In this document: positions 1 to 7,717 of the stretch, piece by piece | Position numbering within the stretch: position 1 is the first letter of the stretch | Layout: the number at the start of each line of letters is the position of its first letter | Source of the DNA: Larix sibirica | Lineage: Eukaryota; Streptophyta; Pinopsida; Pinales; Pinaceae | Direction: 5' to 3' | DNA length: 10,133 nt | Assembly (NCBI GenBank): GCA_004151065.3 | Contig: NWUY0300026359.1 | Span: 73,192-83,324, forward strand | Made by a program: the position numbers and the translations under genes | Notes under the pieces: model-generated | Databases searched by the model: none | Seen by the model: only the letters and a program-made list of their open reading frames with translations | Told to the model about the DNA's origin: nothing

Positions 1-2
1 TG

Positions 3-236
3 ATTGACAACACTTATGCAATCAAGTTGGCCAATAATCCTAGATTCCATGATCAAACAAAGCACATTAACATTAAATACCATCTGGTTTGACATCATGT
101 AGAGGCTAAGATCATTCATTTGATACATTGTTCCATAGGTGAGCAAACTGTAGACATATTCACCAAAGTGCTTGAAAAAGAAAAGCTTGAAAAGTTCAAA
201 AAGATGCTTGGACTCACAAACATCCTTTTGGATTAA
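3..236 (+). pseudogene. Ty1/copia retrotransposon polyprotein, C-terminal end of RNase H (broken, 5' part outside window)
   Basis: Seen: frame 3 reads IDNTYAIKLANNPRFHDQTK, then HINIKYHLV, a TGA stop at 90-92, HHVEAKIIHLIHC, EQTVDIFTKVLEKEKLEKF and MLGLTNILLD, ending at TAA 234-236. Known: this matches the end of plant copia pol, where the usual pattern is D-N-x-x-A-I-x-L-A-x-N-P, then H-x-R-T-K-H-I, H-x-(I/V)-R-x-x-V and (A/V)-D-I-(F/L)-T-K. The protein would degrade the RNA of RNA/DNA hybrids during reverse transcription. The internal TGA falls where the family normally has Arg, which fits a CGA to TGA change by methyl-cytosine decay. The polypurine tract and LTR follow directly, as expected at a copia 3' end. 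The copy is not functional as read. Confidence 0.9.
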
Positions 237-242
237 GGGGGG
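235..242 (+). promoter_or_regulatory. Polypurine tract of the copia element
   Basis: The run aagggggg overlaps the polyprotein stop codon and lies immediately before the tgttag start of the LTR. In LTR retrotransposons this tract primes plus-strand DNA synthesis, and its position just upstream of the 3' LTR is diagnostic. It fixes the LTR boundary at 242/243. Confidence 0.8.
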
Positions 243-510
243 TGTTAGAAACCTAATCCTAGGGTTACAATTACAATGTAAATATCATTATTAGGAACTA
301 TAAAGAGTTGTAGGAGAATAAGAATCGACCTATTGGAAGATGAAACCAATGGTCACATCCTCATGTATTTATAGAAGGCTCATGTTAATAAAATCATTCA
401 AGCATTGAAGTTATCCCAGGCATGTCACGGTGCCTTAAAAGTTTGGTGTTATATGCAATCGATATAAATACTGAGGTTGTCTAAGTAAAGTTGGAGCTAA
501 TTTCATTACA
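243..510 (+). mobile_element. 3' LTR of the copia element (start certain, end estimated)
   Basis: The sequence begins with tgttagaaacctaatccta directly after the polypurine tract, the usual TGTTAG-type start of a plant copia LTR. A TATA-like box (tatttata, 366-373) lies about 125 bp in, and an AATAAA-like signal (taataaaat) follows near 387, giving a plausible U3-R order. The 3' end is a guess: 510 is chosen because attaca there would give a TG...CA element of about 268 bp. The matching 5' LTR is outside the window, so the end cannot be checked here. Confidence 0.6.
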
Positions 511-1608
511 TCCATTGTTGTTAGAAATCAATCACTGAAGATGGAAGAAAGTTGTTAAGTAGAAATTCTTGGCAGGTATGCAGTGAAGTTGTATGAGATG
601 CCACCATAAGAACTAACATTAAGGGGAAAATGTCTAGGAAACACTTTGAAACCTGCAAAGTCATGCATAAGCCCCATCTTCCTGGATTAAAAGGCTATGG
701 CATGAGATTCCAAATTGCAATATATTATCTAACAACCATCCAATTTAGGCCCTATTTCAAAAGATGTCATTGAGAAGGTTCATTTTGGAAATCTGAAGTG
801 AGATGTTCAACCAATTACATCATGACATATAAGCTTTGAGAGTTTGAACAATAGGGAAAACAAGATAAAGATTACCTCACATGAAAACATCTATGAAGCA
901 AATCTGAAACTTAGTTAATTGTTCACAGGCTTAGTCAATTATACACTTATGAAGGAAAAAATAAATTCTTTCAATGGAAAAAGGGCATAAAATTGGGATC
1001 TCTCAAGATACCCAAAAATGTATTATTTTCTTCCTCCGACAAAGAAATAAGGGATGCTCAATAATAGAATTTGGCAAAGATACTAAGAGAGTCTCTCAAG
1101 AATTATGTAGATAGAACCACAACCCTTGTTGTTTTGTTTTAAATATTTAAGTTATACATTAGGATTTTGTTTTAATAGAGTGATTTATATACACAAACGT
1201 TACACTTCTCATAGAATGTGTCTCTCACCTTCTTTGTTTATTCAACATAATATTATAAAAGGTGATACCATTTTCCCTTCTATTCCAATGGAGCTCCAAA
1301 TTTTCCTATAATGCATCCCTTTTGTGATTGTCTAGAATAATACAAAGGGGATATTATTCCAAAACAAAACTTACAAAAAGACACCCTATTTATTCCAATT
1401 ATTGTCCTTGTTTTAAGTAGTTCAAAGATCGAAGGGGCGGAGACAAAAAGATAGGGATTTTTACTTGAAAAATATTTTATGTCAATTGCATCATAAGAAA
1501 GCACATCTTGCTTGCCTTCCTTCTTCATCTTTGTGGGGTGTGTTTTTTTGTGCATGTGTGTGTGAATAATCAATAATGAGTAATAAACAATCAAATATGT
1601 CATATTTG
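511..1608. other. Unassigned AT-rich region
   Basis: I see no convincing gene or element here. Around 540-1000 the plus strand reads short peptide-like stretches (for example AVKLYEMPP and LTLRGKCLGNTLKPAKSCIS), but stops interrupt every frame and I do not recognise them; this could be the remnant of something coding or chance. A short GT-rich tract lies at about 1534-1564. A 110-codon open stretch on the minus strand at 1280-1612 has low-complexity content and no recognisable motif, so it is not called as a gene. Confidence 0.4.
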
Positions 1609-2140
1609 GCATCTTACAATAGTTTCTATTACTTTAAAATACTTCTCTATCATCTCAACAAAATTAACCTCTTCTTACTTTACAAGGGTAGGGGCATGTG
1701 GAATTTCTTCATACATGATAGAACCAAGAAACAAAAAGGAGAAATTAACACAAACCAACTATAACAAACAAAAACAATAAAAAAGATAAACTTCATTTTT
1801 CATAAACTTTGACCTTGATTGAGGTGCTAGGGGCCTCACTCATTGTCAGGGTTGATTGATTTCTTGAGCCTTCACTTTGAGGATTCTCCTCCACAACCTC
1901 TTTGTCCTCGTCCATTGACCTCCCATAGGTATCACAACTCAAGTCCCGAGGTAGTGGCCACTTCAGTTGTTTGTAGGACAATTATCCTCTCTTCTTTCTA
2001 TCATGTAGTCTACATTAGGATATCAACCTTTCATCTTCTTAATCCCATAGGTAATGTTGTTGATTCTAGCTACCATGGCTAACATATTACTAATTTTTCT
2101 ATGTCCCTCCACTATTCTAATGCATGCCTTAACACATGAT
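1609..2140. repeat. Diverged dispersed repeat, copy A
   Basis: This block aligns end to end with 5245-5832, by eye about four bases in five over the right half, and with the partial copy at 7014-7168. Both full copies start gcatcttacaata and end acatgat. On the minus strand two stretches stay readable: about 2135-2030 (KACIRIVEGHRKISNMLAMV, then ARINNITYGIKKMKG) and 1981-1793 (LSCDTYGRSMDEDKEVVEE, then NPQSEGSRNQSTLTM). This suggests a decayed coding element read right to left. I do not recognise the protein. The block could be a transposon fragment or an old segmental duplication. Confidence 0.7.
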
Positions 2141-2214
2141 AAGGAATTCATTTACTTCCATAAAACATTATTATCTTAAATAAGGACATGGGATTTTGTG
2201 TTCACCCATCTACT

Positions 2215-2500
2215 TCTCAAAAGCATCTTAACCAACCTCAAGAAACTAAGCATAACTACCAATCTAATCGATACACCATTATTTCACTCCACTAACAGAT
2301 CATACAATGAAATGCTCTAACTCTACACCTCCATGGAGTAAGGGTTGTTTAATGTTGCATCTCAAGAGAATCTTAACTCGACTCAAGCAATTACATTTAA
2401 CTAGAAATCCAATCAATGGATCATCTTTTAAACATCCAATATAGCTTACAATGTGCTTCTCCGACTTTGCAACTCCATGGAACAAGCGGTGTTTAATAAT
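2215..2500. repeat. Diverged tandem repeat, two units of about 145 bp
   Basis: Unit 1 (2215-2359) and unit 2 (2360-2500) share an opening tctcaa-a-g-atcttaac, a central tacaatg segment, and a closing ctccatgga-aag-g-tgtttaat. The alignment needs a few small gaps and is strongly diverged. Unit 2 is open on the minus strand for about 60 codons (2485-2300) but unit 1 is not in the same frame, so there is no evidence of a repeat protein. This is an old local duplication of unknown origin. Confidence 0.65.
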
Positions 2501-2570
2501 ACCCTTGATTAATCACTCTCATTAATGTGATATTGGAAGGAGTATTGTGATTTTGATACTATTAAATGTA

Positions 2571-2980
2571 ATCATTAGACATTTGATCTTATTAATTATT
2601 ACCACTAGAGGAGTAATGTGACCTTTTAATAGTAAATTTGATTCACAAGTAAGAATAATAGTTTCAATAAGAAGATGATTACAATTGTTAAAACAAGATT
2701 AGGAATTGTAGAGGTTTTATGTTTGTATTGTGACAAATTCAAGTTTCAAGTTATATGGTAGTTTTATGTTTGACAATATCGAATCTATCATTAGGCATTT
2801 AATCTTGGCAATCATTATCATTAAAGGAGTAATGTGGCTTTTAAAATTTTGATTAACAAAGAAAGTTAATAGTTTCAATAAGAAGATGATTGCAATTGTT
2901 AAAGAAGATTTTAAGTTGTATGGGATTTTATGTTTGTGGCGGTACAAAACAAAGTTTCAAGTTATATGATAGTGTTTTAA
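2571..2980. repeat. Diverged tandem repeat, two units of about 211-216 bp
   Basis: Unit 1 (from 2571) and unit 2 (from 2787) share atcattag-catttaatctt, a ggagtaatgtg segment, the near-identical block tagtttcaataagaagatga (2659 and 2870, 211 bp apart) and caagtttcaagttatatg-tagt. The spacing varies because of small indels. A further fragment just upstream (about 2535-2570, ggagtattgtgattttgata) looks like a partial extra unit. No coding content is recognised. Confidence 0.7.
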
Positions 2981-3672
2981 TTTGCCATGTAGAAGTTATG
3001 TTGGTTAATGAGGTCACAAGGTCAACTCCACTTGGATTCCTTGGGTTAGGTATACATGTTATCCATTGGTGACGTCTACCATTCATAGAGCGTGAGGAAA
3101 TACCTTGAGGGTTTCCCATGTGGAAAAGTTCCTAAAAAAAGAGGACATATATAAGCAAGTTAATGTGGATCACTTTCTCTGGATCTTTTAAAGCATCAAG
3201 AGATTTATGTTCAATTTATTTTTGATCCCTCTCACTACTTAATACTATGGAGTTAAATGGATCTACTCTTATTATTAGTACAACTCCAACCTTTATGTAC
3301 ATCAAAACCCTTACGAACATAGCTTGAAGTTTTGTCATTTCTTTATGATTTAATAAATTATTCTCATTTATGTCCAAACGCAAAATCAATAACATCACCG
3401 AATAAAATAAAGTTGTGTATAACATAAAAATAAACTATGGCAATGTTATGGGGGGTAGTCTTATATTGGTGACTTATGATTTTGATGAATTTCGAATGGT
3501 GTATTTTCTTGGTCTTGGAGTCAAATAAGTATTTAGTTGTAGTAAAAATGGAGGCCAATCTCATAAAAAAAATGATACCATGTAGTTTGTCCATTGAATC
3601 ATTAATTTAGGGCATGATAAATTGATTAAAATGTGATCAAATAGAAACTAATACATAAACAATAATTCTTCT
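2981..3672. other. Unassigned region, possible old LTR-like fragment
   Basis: No gene is supported. The stretch 3020-3200 contains phrases that resemble plant retrotransposon LTR or leader sequence (gaaataccttgagggtttcc, then a TATA-like acatatataagc near 3146), but I found no TG...CA boundaries, primer-binding site or partner LTR, so I leave it unnamed. The minus strand has open stretches at 3216-3425 and 3364-3594 with no recognisable motif. A tgatacca at 3573-3580 is discussed among the findings. Confidence 0.35.
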
Positions 3673-3748
3673 TTTGCTAAGACAACCCAAGAAACATAAA
3701 GGCTCTTCTCTTTGCTAAGACAACCCGGGAAACATAAAGGCTCTTTTA
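3673..3748. repeat. Tandem duplication, two 38-bp units
   Basis: The units 3673-3710 and 3711-3748 both begin tttgctaagacaaccc and continue gaaacataaaggctctt. They differ by only a few bases (caagaaac against cgggaaac, plus the last bases), so this is a fairly recent local duplication. No function is apparent. Confidence 0.85.
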
Positions 3749-3957
3749 AAGAGTATTAGTCCTTACTTACAAAAGTTCCTCCCCAAAATTTTCAATCTCA
3801 AACTTGAAAATGGTTGTATTTTTAAGATCAAACTATCATAGAACCTTCAATAGGTTGAAGTTAATTAATATGTTCCATATCTCTATTGGGTGTGAGTTAT
3901 GTGGGTATTTCTAAAAATATCACCTTATATTTATAAAGCATATCAGAGAGACTAGAA

Positions 3958-4151
3958 TAGGAGTTGGTGAGCAGATTCTACCTCCATATCGTAAAAGCAG
4001 ATCATGAAGCCAAAGGGTCCTTTCTTCACAATTTTGTCATGTATTTGGAGTTATATAGGAGTTGGTGAGAAGATTCTAACTCCATATAGTAAAAGCACAT
4101 CATGAAGCCAAAGGGTCCTTTCTTCACACTTTTGTCATGTATTTGGAGTTA
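3958..4151. repeat. Tandem duplication, two 98-bp units
   Basis: The units start at 3958 and 4056, both with taggagttggtgag, and share tcatgaagccaaagggtcct, ttgtcatgtatttggagtta and the rest, with a handful of substitutions. If the gypsy LTR called from 4389 leftward is real, this duplication lies inside it, where short tandem repeats are common. Confidence 0.85.
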
Positions 4152-4389
4152 ATATTCTTGATGCTTCTAGGTGGTGGGGATTTGATAGTATATTCAATCA
4201 TTTTGTGAAATTTCTCCTTTTAACTATACATGTGGTGTTTTATTTAAAGAGTGAAAATAAGGAAAGAGGAAAAACATAGTAAATGTGGGATACATAGTTT
4301 ATCTTTTATATATCATAGTGAAAAGAGAAGAAGATAGAGAAAAAAGTAAATTAGGAGAAGAGAGTAATAGTGTGGGTAGGTACATAACA
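3958..4389 (-). mobile_element. Probable 3' LTR of the Ty3/gypsy element (start only; extent unknown)
   Basis: Read on the minus strand, a purine-rich tract (gtagggaggca, 4400-4390) is followed by tgttatgtacc starting at 4389, the arrangement of a polypurine tract and LTR start. A TATA-like tatataaaag lies at 4312-4303, about 80 bp inside, as expected for U3. The far end is not identified; the left coordinate given is only the limit of the 98-bp repeat that would lie within it. The call depends on the gypsy pol remnant directly upstream. Confidence 0.45.
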
Positions 4390-4760
4390 TGCCTCCCTAC
4401 AAAAATATTTGCTCTCCAAGATTATACTATTTTTGGTACTTACAAATGAATTCTCATGATATCCATGTGGCATTATCAAAAGGAAGATTCTTCCATTGAT
4501 CATATACTTAGTGATCATCTTGTGATGCAGTTGCTAGCTTTGGATATCAACAACTAATTTTAGCTCCAGCATGAGTTTTCTTTCTTCATCTAACTTGGGT
4601 AAGGTTGTTTGAAATGTAATGTAATTCTTATTGATTTTTTTTAGGCAAGAAACATTTAACGCATCATGAATGTGTGAATATGAGGGCATCTCTAAGGCAT
4701 GTGTTGTCTCCTCAAGTTTGTTGATAATTTGTTAGAGTCCATATAAATTTAGCGATAAAT

Positions 4761-4779
4761 TTTGGTTATGTTTATTCTT
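4761..4779. repeat. SINE target-site duplication, left copy
   Basis: tttggttatgtttattctt is identical to 5073-5091. The last one or two T bases may belong to the SINE poly(A) tail. On the minus strand it encodes the gypsy residues KNKHNQN, so the target lay within pol. Confidence 0.9.
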
Positions 4780-5072
4780 TTTTTTTTAACCATGGGGAAT
4801 CGGTAAATCGTCGGGACTAGCCCAAGTTAAAATTTGGTTGTTGCCACTATAAACACAATAGTACATCCAACAACTCGCAATCCATATATACCAATAACTT
4901 GTGACTTAGTAGGGGCCAAGACGTCCTGAAGCCCTCCGAGGTGTGCCTCTATCCCAAGAGTCACTTACCCTCTGAGCCTTATCACAATGGGCCAATGTCT
5001 CATTGGGGGTTTGAACCCTAGTGGGAAGAGTGAAATCATGTTATCCCACCAATAGTCCCCCAACTCATAGAC
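4780..5072 (-). mobile_element. SINE, tRNA-type, inserted in the gypsy remnant
   Basis: This 293-bp insert is flanked by a perfect 19-bp direct repeat and ends, on the minus strand, in a poly(A) of 8-10 bases (T-run 4778-4787). Its minus-strand head carries a pol III B box (ggttcaaacc, about 54 bp from the 5' end), the distance typical of tRNA-derived SINEs. The body is GC-richer than its surroundings and has no open reading frame. It was presumably copied by a LINE reverse transcriptase in trans. I cannot name the family. Removing it and one repeat copy rejoins the gypsy reading frame. Confidence 0.85.
5008..5018 (-). promoter_or_regulatory. RNA polymerase III B box of the SINE
   Basis: The minus strand reads gggttcaaacc, one base from the GGTTCGAANCC consensus (the central CG has become CA, a usual decay product). 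An A box is expected 30-40 bp upstream; candidates in the first 30 bp of the SINE are weak, so I do not mark one. Confidence 0.7.
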
Positions 5073-5091
5073 TTTGGTTATGTTTATTCTT
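5073..5091. repeat. SINE target-site duplication, right copy
   Basis: A perfect 19-of-19 match to 4761-4779, directly abutting the SINE 5' end (tagac at 5068-5072). The neighbouring bases differ on both sides, so the duplication is exactly bounded. Confidence 0.9.
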
Positions 5092-5244
5092 GATCAATAT
5101 TTGTTTGTAAATTCGAAGGCAAAGGCAAAGACAATCACCAATGCCAAACTGTGTTTTTGAACATATTTTATAGAATTCTTTGTTTCTTTTAATTATGTTC
5201 TAACATAATATCCTCCTTAAGTGTCCAGGTATCTCAAACCTCAT

Positions 5245-5832
5245 GCATCTTACAATATTATCTACTATTATTTTAATATATAATTTCCTTATCGTCTCAA
5301 TGAAATCAACATCTTCTTATCTTACCCTTAATACCCCTATCGTCTCAACAAAATCAACATCTTCTTATCTTATCCTTAAGGGTAGAGGCATTTGGAGTTT
5401 CTTCATACACAGTATAACTAAGAAACAAAAATAAAAAAATTAACACAAACCATCTATATTAAACAAAAACAAAAAGAGAAACTTCATTCTTCATAAGCTT
5501 AGATCATGGTTGATGTGCTACGGAGGTCAATCATTGTCAAGGTTATCTGAGTTTCTCAAGCCTTCACTTTTAGGATTCTCCTCTGTAAACGCTTTGTCCT
5601 CATCCATCAAGCTCCCATAGGTATCACAATTTGAGCCCTAAGGCAATGACCACTTGGTTTCTATGCAAGACAATTGTCCTCTCATCTTTCTATCATGCAA
5701 TTTGCATTAGGATATCAACCCTTCACCTTCCTAGTCCCATAGGTAAGGCTATCGATTATGGCTACCATGGCCAACATATCACTACTTTTGCTATGTCCCT
5801 TTACTATTCTAGTGCATGCCTTAGCACATGAT
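5245..5832. repeat. Diverged dispersed repeat, copy B
   Basis: This matches copy A (1609-2140) throughout and is longer mainly because of an internal 48-bp duplication. The minus strand again reads KACTRIVKGHSKSSDMLAMV, then AIIDSLTYGTRKVKG, and further on CDTYGSLMDEDKAFTEENPK, paralleling copy A residue by residue with mostly conservative changes. With one more base at the left and three more at the right, the block is bounded by tgcatc and gatgca, a 6-bp inverted repeat; copy A does not keep these ends. Its right 155 bp are repeated as copy C. Confidence 0.7.
5290..5385. repeat. 48-bp tandem duplication inside copy B
   Basis: The units 5290-5337 and 5338-5385 share tatcgtctcaa, aaatcaacatcttcttatct and ccttaa. 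Copy A has a single unit (around 1650-1690), so the duplication arose after the two copies separated. Confidence 0.85.
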
Positions 5833-6380
5833 GCAGATTTTATATAATAATAATAATCTAATTTTAAGGTCACGACCAAGCTAGATACCAACTTGGTGTG
5901 TGAGACCTCTTTGTTTGTTGGTCAAAGGACCCACTTCGCACAAAAATACCAAACATAGCTACATAAAATTTACCGAAAGAGAGTTTCAAGATGACATGAC
6001 ACTTTTCCATGATGAAAACCAAAGATTGAAAATAAACTGTCTCATTTTATATGAAGCGATGAAAATACAAAAAAATAAAGAAAATTATGTTATAGTAAAA
6101 GAACCATCAATCCTAAACTCAGTCAATCTTCCTACCCTATTAATATTGCAAGCCTCAAGAAAAAATGATGTTTATTAAACTAAGAACCAACTTGCATTCT
6201 GTGCCCAATGATACCCAACACATAAAACTCCTTTAGGAAAAAGAATATGTAAATTATACAACTTATAGGAGATTGAAGACTAACCTCATTTCCTTCTAAG
6301 ATTCCCTTTACACAATGCTATTAGATGTGATTATATCAAGTTTACAATCACAACATGGTTCATGAAATTACAAACTAAGA
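5833..6380. other. Unassigned stretch between repeat copy B and the LINE piece (unit 1)
   Basis: A 92-codon open frame (5900-6178, plus) reads RPLCLLVKGPTSHKNTK and further on EREFQDDMTLFHDENQRLK. It begins with GTG here; the same frame in unit 2 (7236-7514) begins with ATG because of the substitution at 5900. The peptide matches no family I know, has no domain motif, and AT-rich DNA produces such stretches by chance. I see no promoter or splice-site context and do not call a gene. Confidence 0.5.
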
Positions 6381-6381
6381 T

Positions 6382-7012
6382 TTTTTTTTCAATCGAAAAA
6401 AAAGTTTCTTTCTATTCATGGACTGAATCAAAGAAACTACATAATTGCCTATCCCATAGATAGAGTTCTAATATCCCAATATTTACAATAAGTTCTAATT
6501 TTTGTAGTCTATGTCAAAAGACACAAAATTGTCAAGTGTATCCCACTAATTAAATTTTATGAAACAGTCTGTATCTGTTCATACTTATATATAAAAGGCT
6601 TACGATAATTCTATACGATCTGGAAAAAATATGTAAACTATTCTAATAACTAATAGATCCGATATCGACCTTCCTCCCGTAAGGCCTTGCTTACAAAAAT
6701 AGATAAATGAAAACAACCTTCTCCAAGCTCCATCCCTTTCTTGGAAAGTAAATCATCCCCCTGTTTGAAAGTCCTAGAAATACGATGAAAGGAAAGAGTA
6801 GAAAACTATCGGCGTAAAATACCAATCCTAGATTTCCAATGCTCTAGGGAGGCAACTTGTAGGTGACGGGACCCTTTGATCCAATCAATGATAACTGAAG
6901 AGTCTCCAAATATCTGTAATTCCTTGATCCCCACAAATAAAGCAAAGGAAAGTAACCCCCATAATGAGAGTAGTTTTTCCCTGGAGTTGCTTCCTTTGCC
7001 ACAACCAAATGA
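6382..7012 (-). pseudogene. LINE 3' fragment (RNase H end and 3' UTR), unit 1 copy
   Basis: This is the same sequence as 7718-8348, cut at the N. The minus strand reads FGCGKGSNSREKLLSLWGLL, then GIKELQIFGDSSVIIDWIKG; the stop TAG at 6652-6650 ends the protein, and a 3' UTR with a short A-tail (T-run 6381-6389) follows. The family's catalytic Glu is replaced: REK here against RAE in unit 2. There is no target-site duplication at its cut end, so it is not an independent insertion. Confidence 0.85.
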
Positions 7013-7013
7013 N
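7013..7013. other. Single N at the duplication junction
   Basis: This is the only ambiguous base in the window, and it falls exactly between unit 1 and unit 2. A gap symbol on a repeat boundary is what scaffolding leaves when two overlapping contigs are abutted and not merged. A simple low-quality base call is the alternative. Confidence 0.9.
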
Positions 7014-7168
7014 CCTCTCATCTTTCTATCATGCAATTTGCATTAGGATATCAACCCTTCACCTTCCTAGTCCCATAGGTAAGGCTATCGATTATGGCTA
7101 CCATGGCCAACATATCACTACTTTTGCTATGTCCCTTTACTATTCTAGTGCATGCCTTAGCACATGAT
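7014..7168. repeat. Partial repeat copy C (right 155 bp of copy B)
   Basis: Identical to 5678-5832. It is present only because unit 2 repeats that interval, and should disappear if the duplication is an assembly artefact. Confidence 0.9.
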
Positions 7169-7699
7169 GCAGATTTTATATAATAATAATAATCTAATTT
7201 TAAGGTCATGACAAAGCTAGATACCAACTTGGTGTATGAGACCTCTTTGTTTGTTGGTCAAAGGACCCACTTCGCACAAAAATACCAAACATAGCTACAT
7301 AAAATTTACCGAAAGAGAGTTTCAAGATGACATGACACTCTTCCATGATGAAAACCAAAGATTGAAAATAAACTGTCTCATTTTATATGAAGCGATGAAA
7401 ATACAAAAAAATAAAGAAAATTATGTTATAGTAAAAGAACCATCAATCCTAAACTCAGTCAATCTTCCTACCCTATTAATATTGCAAGCCTCAAGAAAAA
7501 ATGATGTTTATTAAACTAAGAACGAACTTGCATTCTGTGCCCAATGATACCCAACACATAAAACTCCTTTAGGAAAAAGAATATGTAAATTATACAACTT
7601 ATAGGAGATTGAAGACTAACCTCATTTCCTTCTAAGATTCCCTTTACACAATGCTATTAGATGTGATTATATCAAGTTTACAATCACAACATGGTTCAT
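7169..7699. other. Unassigned stretch, unit 2 copy; pre-insertion locus of the LINE
   Basis: Near-identical to 5833-6363. Holds the ATG-started 92-codon frame at 7236-7514, not supported as a gene. Together with 9866 onward it formed the continuous locus before the LINE inserted. Confidence 0.5.
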
Positions 7700-7717
7700 G
7701 AAATTCCAAACCAAGAT
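7700..7717. repeat. LINE target-site duplication, 3' (left) copy
   Basis: gaaattccaaaccaagat matches 9848-9865 in all 18 bases, next to the LINE poly(A) (T-run 7717-7725). The last T is shared with the tail. The unit 1 equivalent (6364-6381) differs at two positions. Confidence 0.92.

Larger units (their letters stand above)
4351..5236 (-). pseudogene. Ty3/gypsy (chromovirus-like) polyprotein, integrase C-terminal part plus chromodomain-like tail; split by a SINE
   Basis: Seen on the minus strand: from about 5236 to 5092, LKETKNSIKYVQKHS and, after a frameshift, FGIGDCLCLCLRIYKQILIK; then past the SINE, KHNQNLSLNLYGL, stop, QIINKLEETTHALEMPSYSH, IHDALNVSCLKK, TTLPKLDEERKLMLELKLVV, DIQS, stop, QLHHKMITKYMINGR, ending at TAA 4353-4351. 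Known: the plant gypsy pattern is F-x-V-G-D-x-V-(F/L)-L-(K/R)-L-Q-x-Y, L-S-P-(K/R)-(F/Y)-(Y/F)-G-P, I-H-x-V-(F)-H-V-S-x-L-K-K, then a chromodomain with (E/K)-Y-L-(I/V)-K-W-K. The chromodomain Trp position reads INGR, so the reader fold is lost. At least two in-frame stops and one frameshift show an old, dead copy. Protease, reverse transcriptase and the integrase core are absent. Confidence 0.8.
5678..7012. repeat. Direct duplication unit 1 (offset 1,336 bp)
   Basis: This is aligned base for base, without indels, with 7014-8348. I count 14 substitutions: 5873, 5877, 5900, 6004, 6188, 6370, 6376, 6855, 6857, 6887, 6895, 6936, 6976 and 6978. Seven of them lie in the last 160 bases before the N. 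Contents in order: the right end of copy B, an unassigned stretch with a 92-codon open frame, then the 3' part of a LINE on the minus strand, which stops dead at the N. Most likely a redundant contig end and not a biological copy. Confidence 0.95.

Noticed and set aside
540-1000. Possible decayed gene with peptide-like stretches on the plus strand
   Set aside because: Stops occur in every frame every few tens of codons, and none of the stretches matches a family I recognise, so it is listed only as an unassigned region.
1280-1612. 110-codon minus-strand open frame
   Set aside because: No domain, biased composition from AT-rich DNA, and no homologous copy in the window to show conservation.
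1843-2082. 79-codon plus-strand open frame
   Set aside because: It lies antisense to the conserved minus-strand peptides of repeat A, and its counterpart in copy B is interrupted; it is a shadow frame.
2215-2500. The 145-bp repeats as remnants of pentatricopeptide-repeat (PPR) coding sequence
   Set aside because: A few residues on the minus strand look PPR-like (HG, LVKC-CL), but the unit is not a multiple of three, the frames do not agree and stops interrupt unit 1.
3673-4151. CRISPR-like array
   Set aside because: Only two units each of 38 and 98 bp with no spacers, in plant-type DNA; these are simple tandem duplications.
1609-5832. Copies A and B as the two LTRs of one retrotransposon
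   Set aside because: No primer-binding site follows copy A, no polypurine tract precedes copy B, copy A lacks TG...CA ends, and the interior holds a gypsy pol tail on the minus strand that is not in a matching arrangement. No convincing flanking duplication was found.
5631-7167. Pairs of identical open frames (66/67 codons near 5631 and 6964; 92 codons at 5900 and 7236) as a duplicated gene family
   Set aside because: They are paired only because the 1,336-bp unit occurs twice. The 66/67-codon frame is the antisense of the repeat A/B reading, and the 92-codon frame has no motif and lacks an ATG in unit 1.
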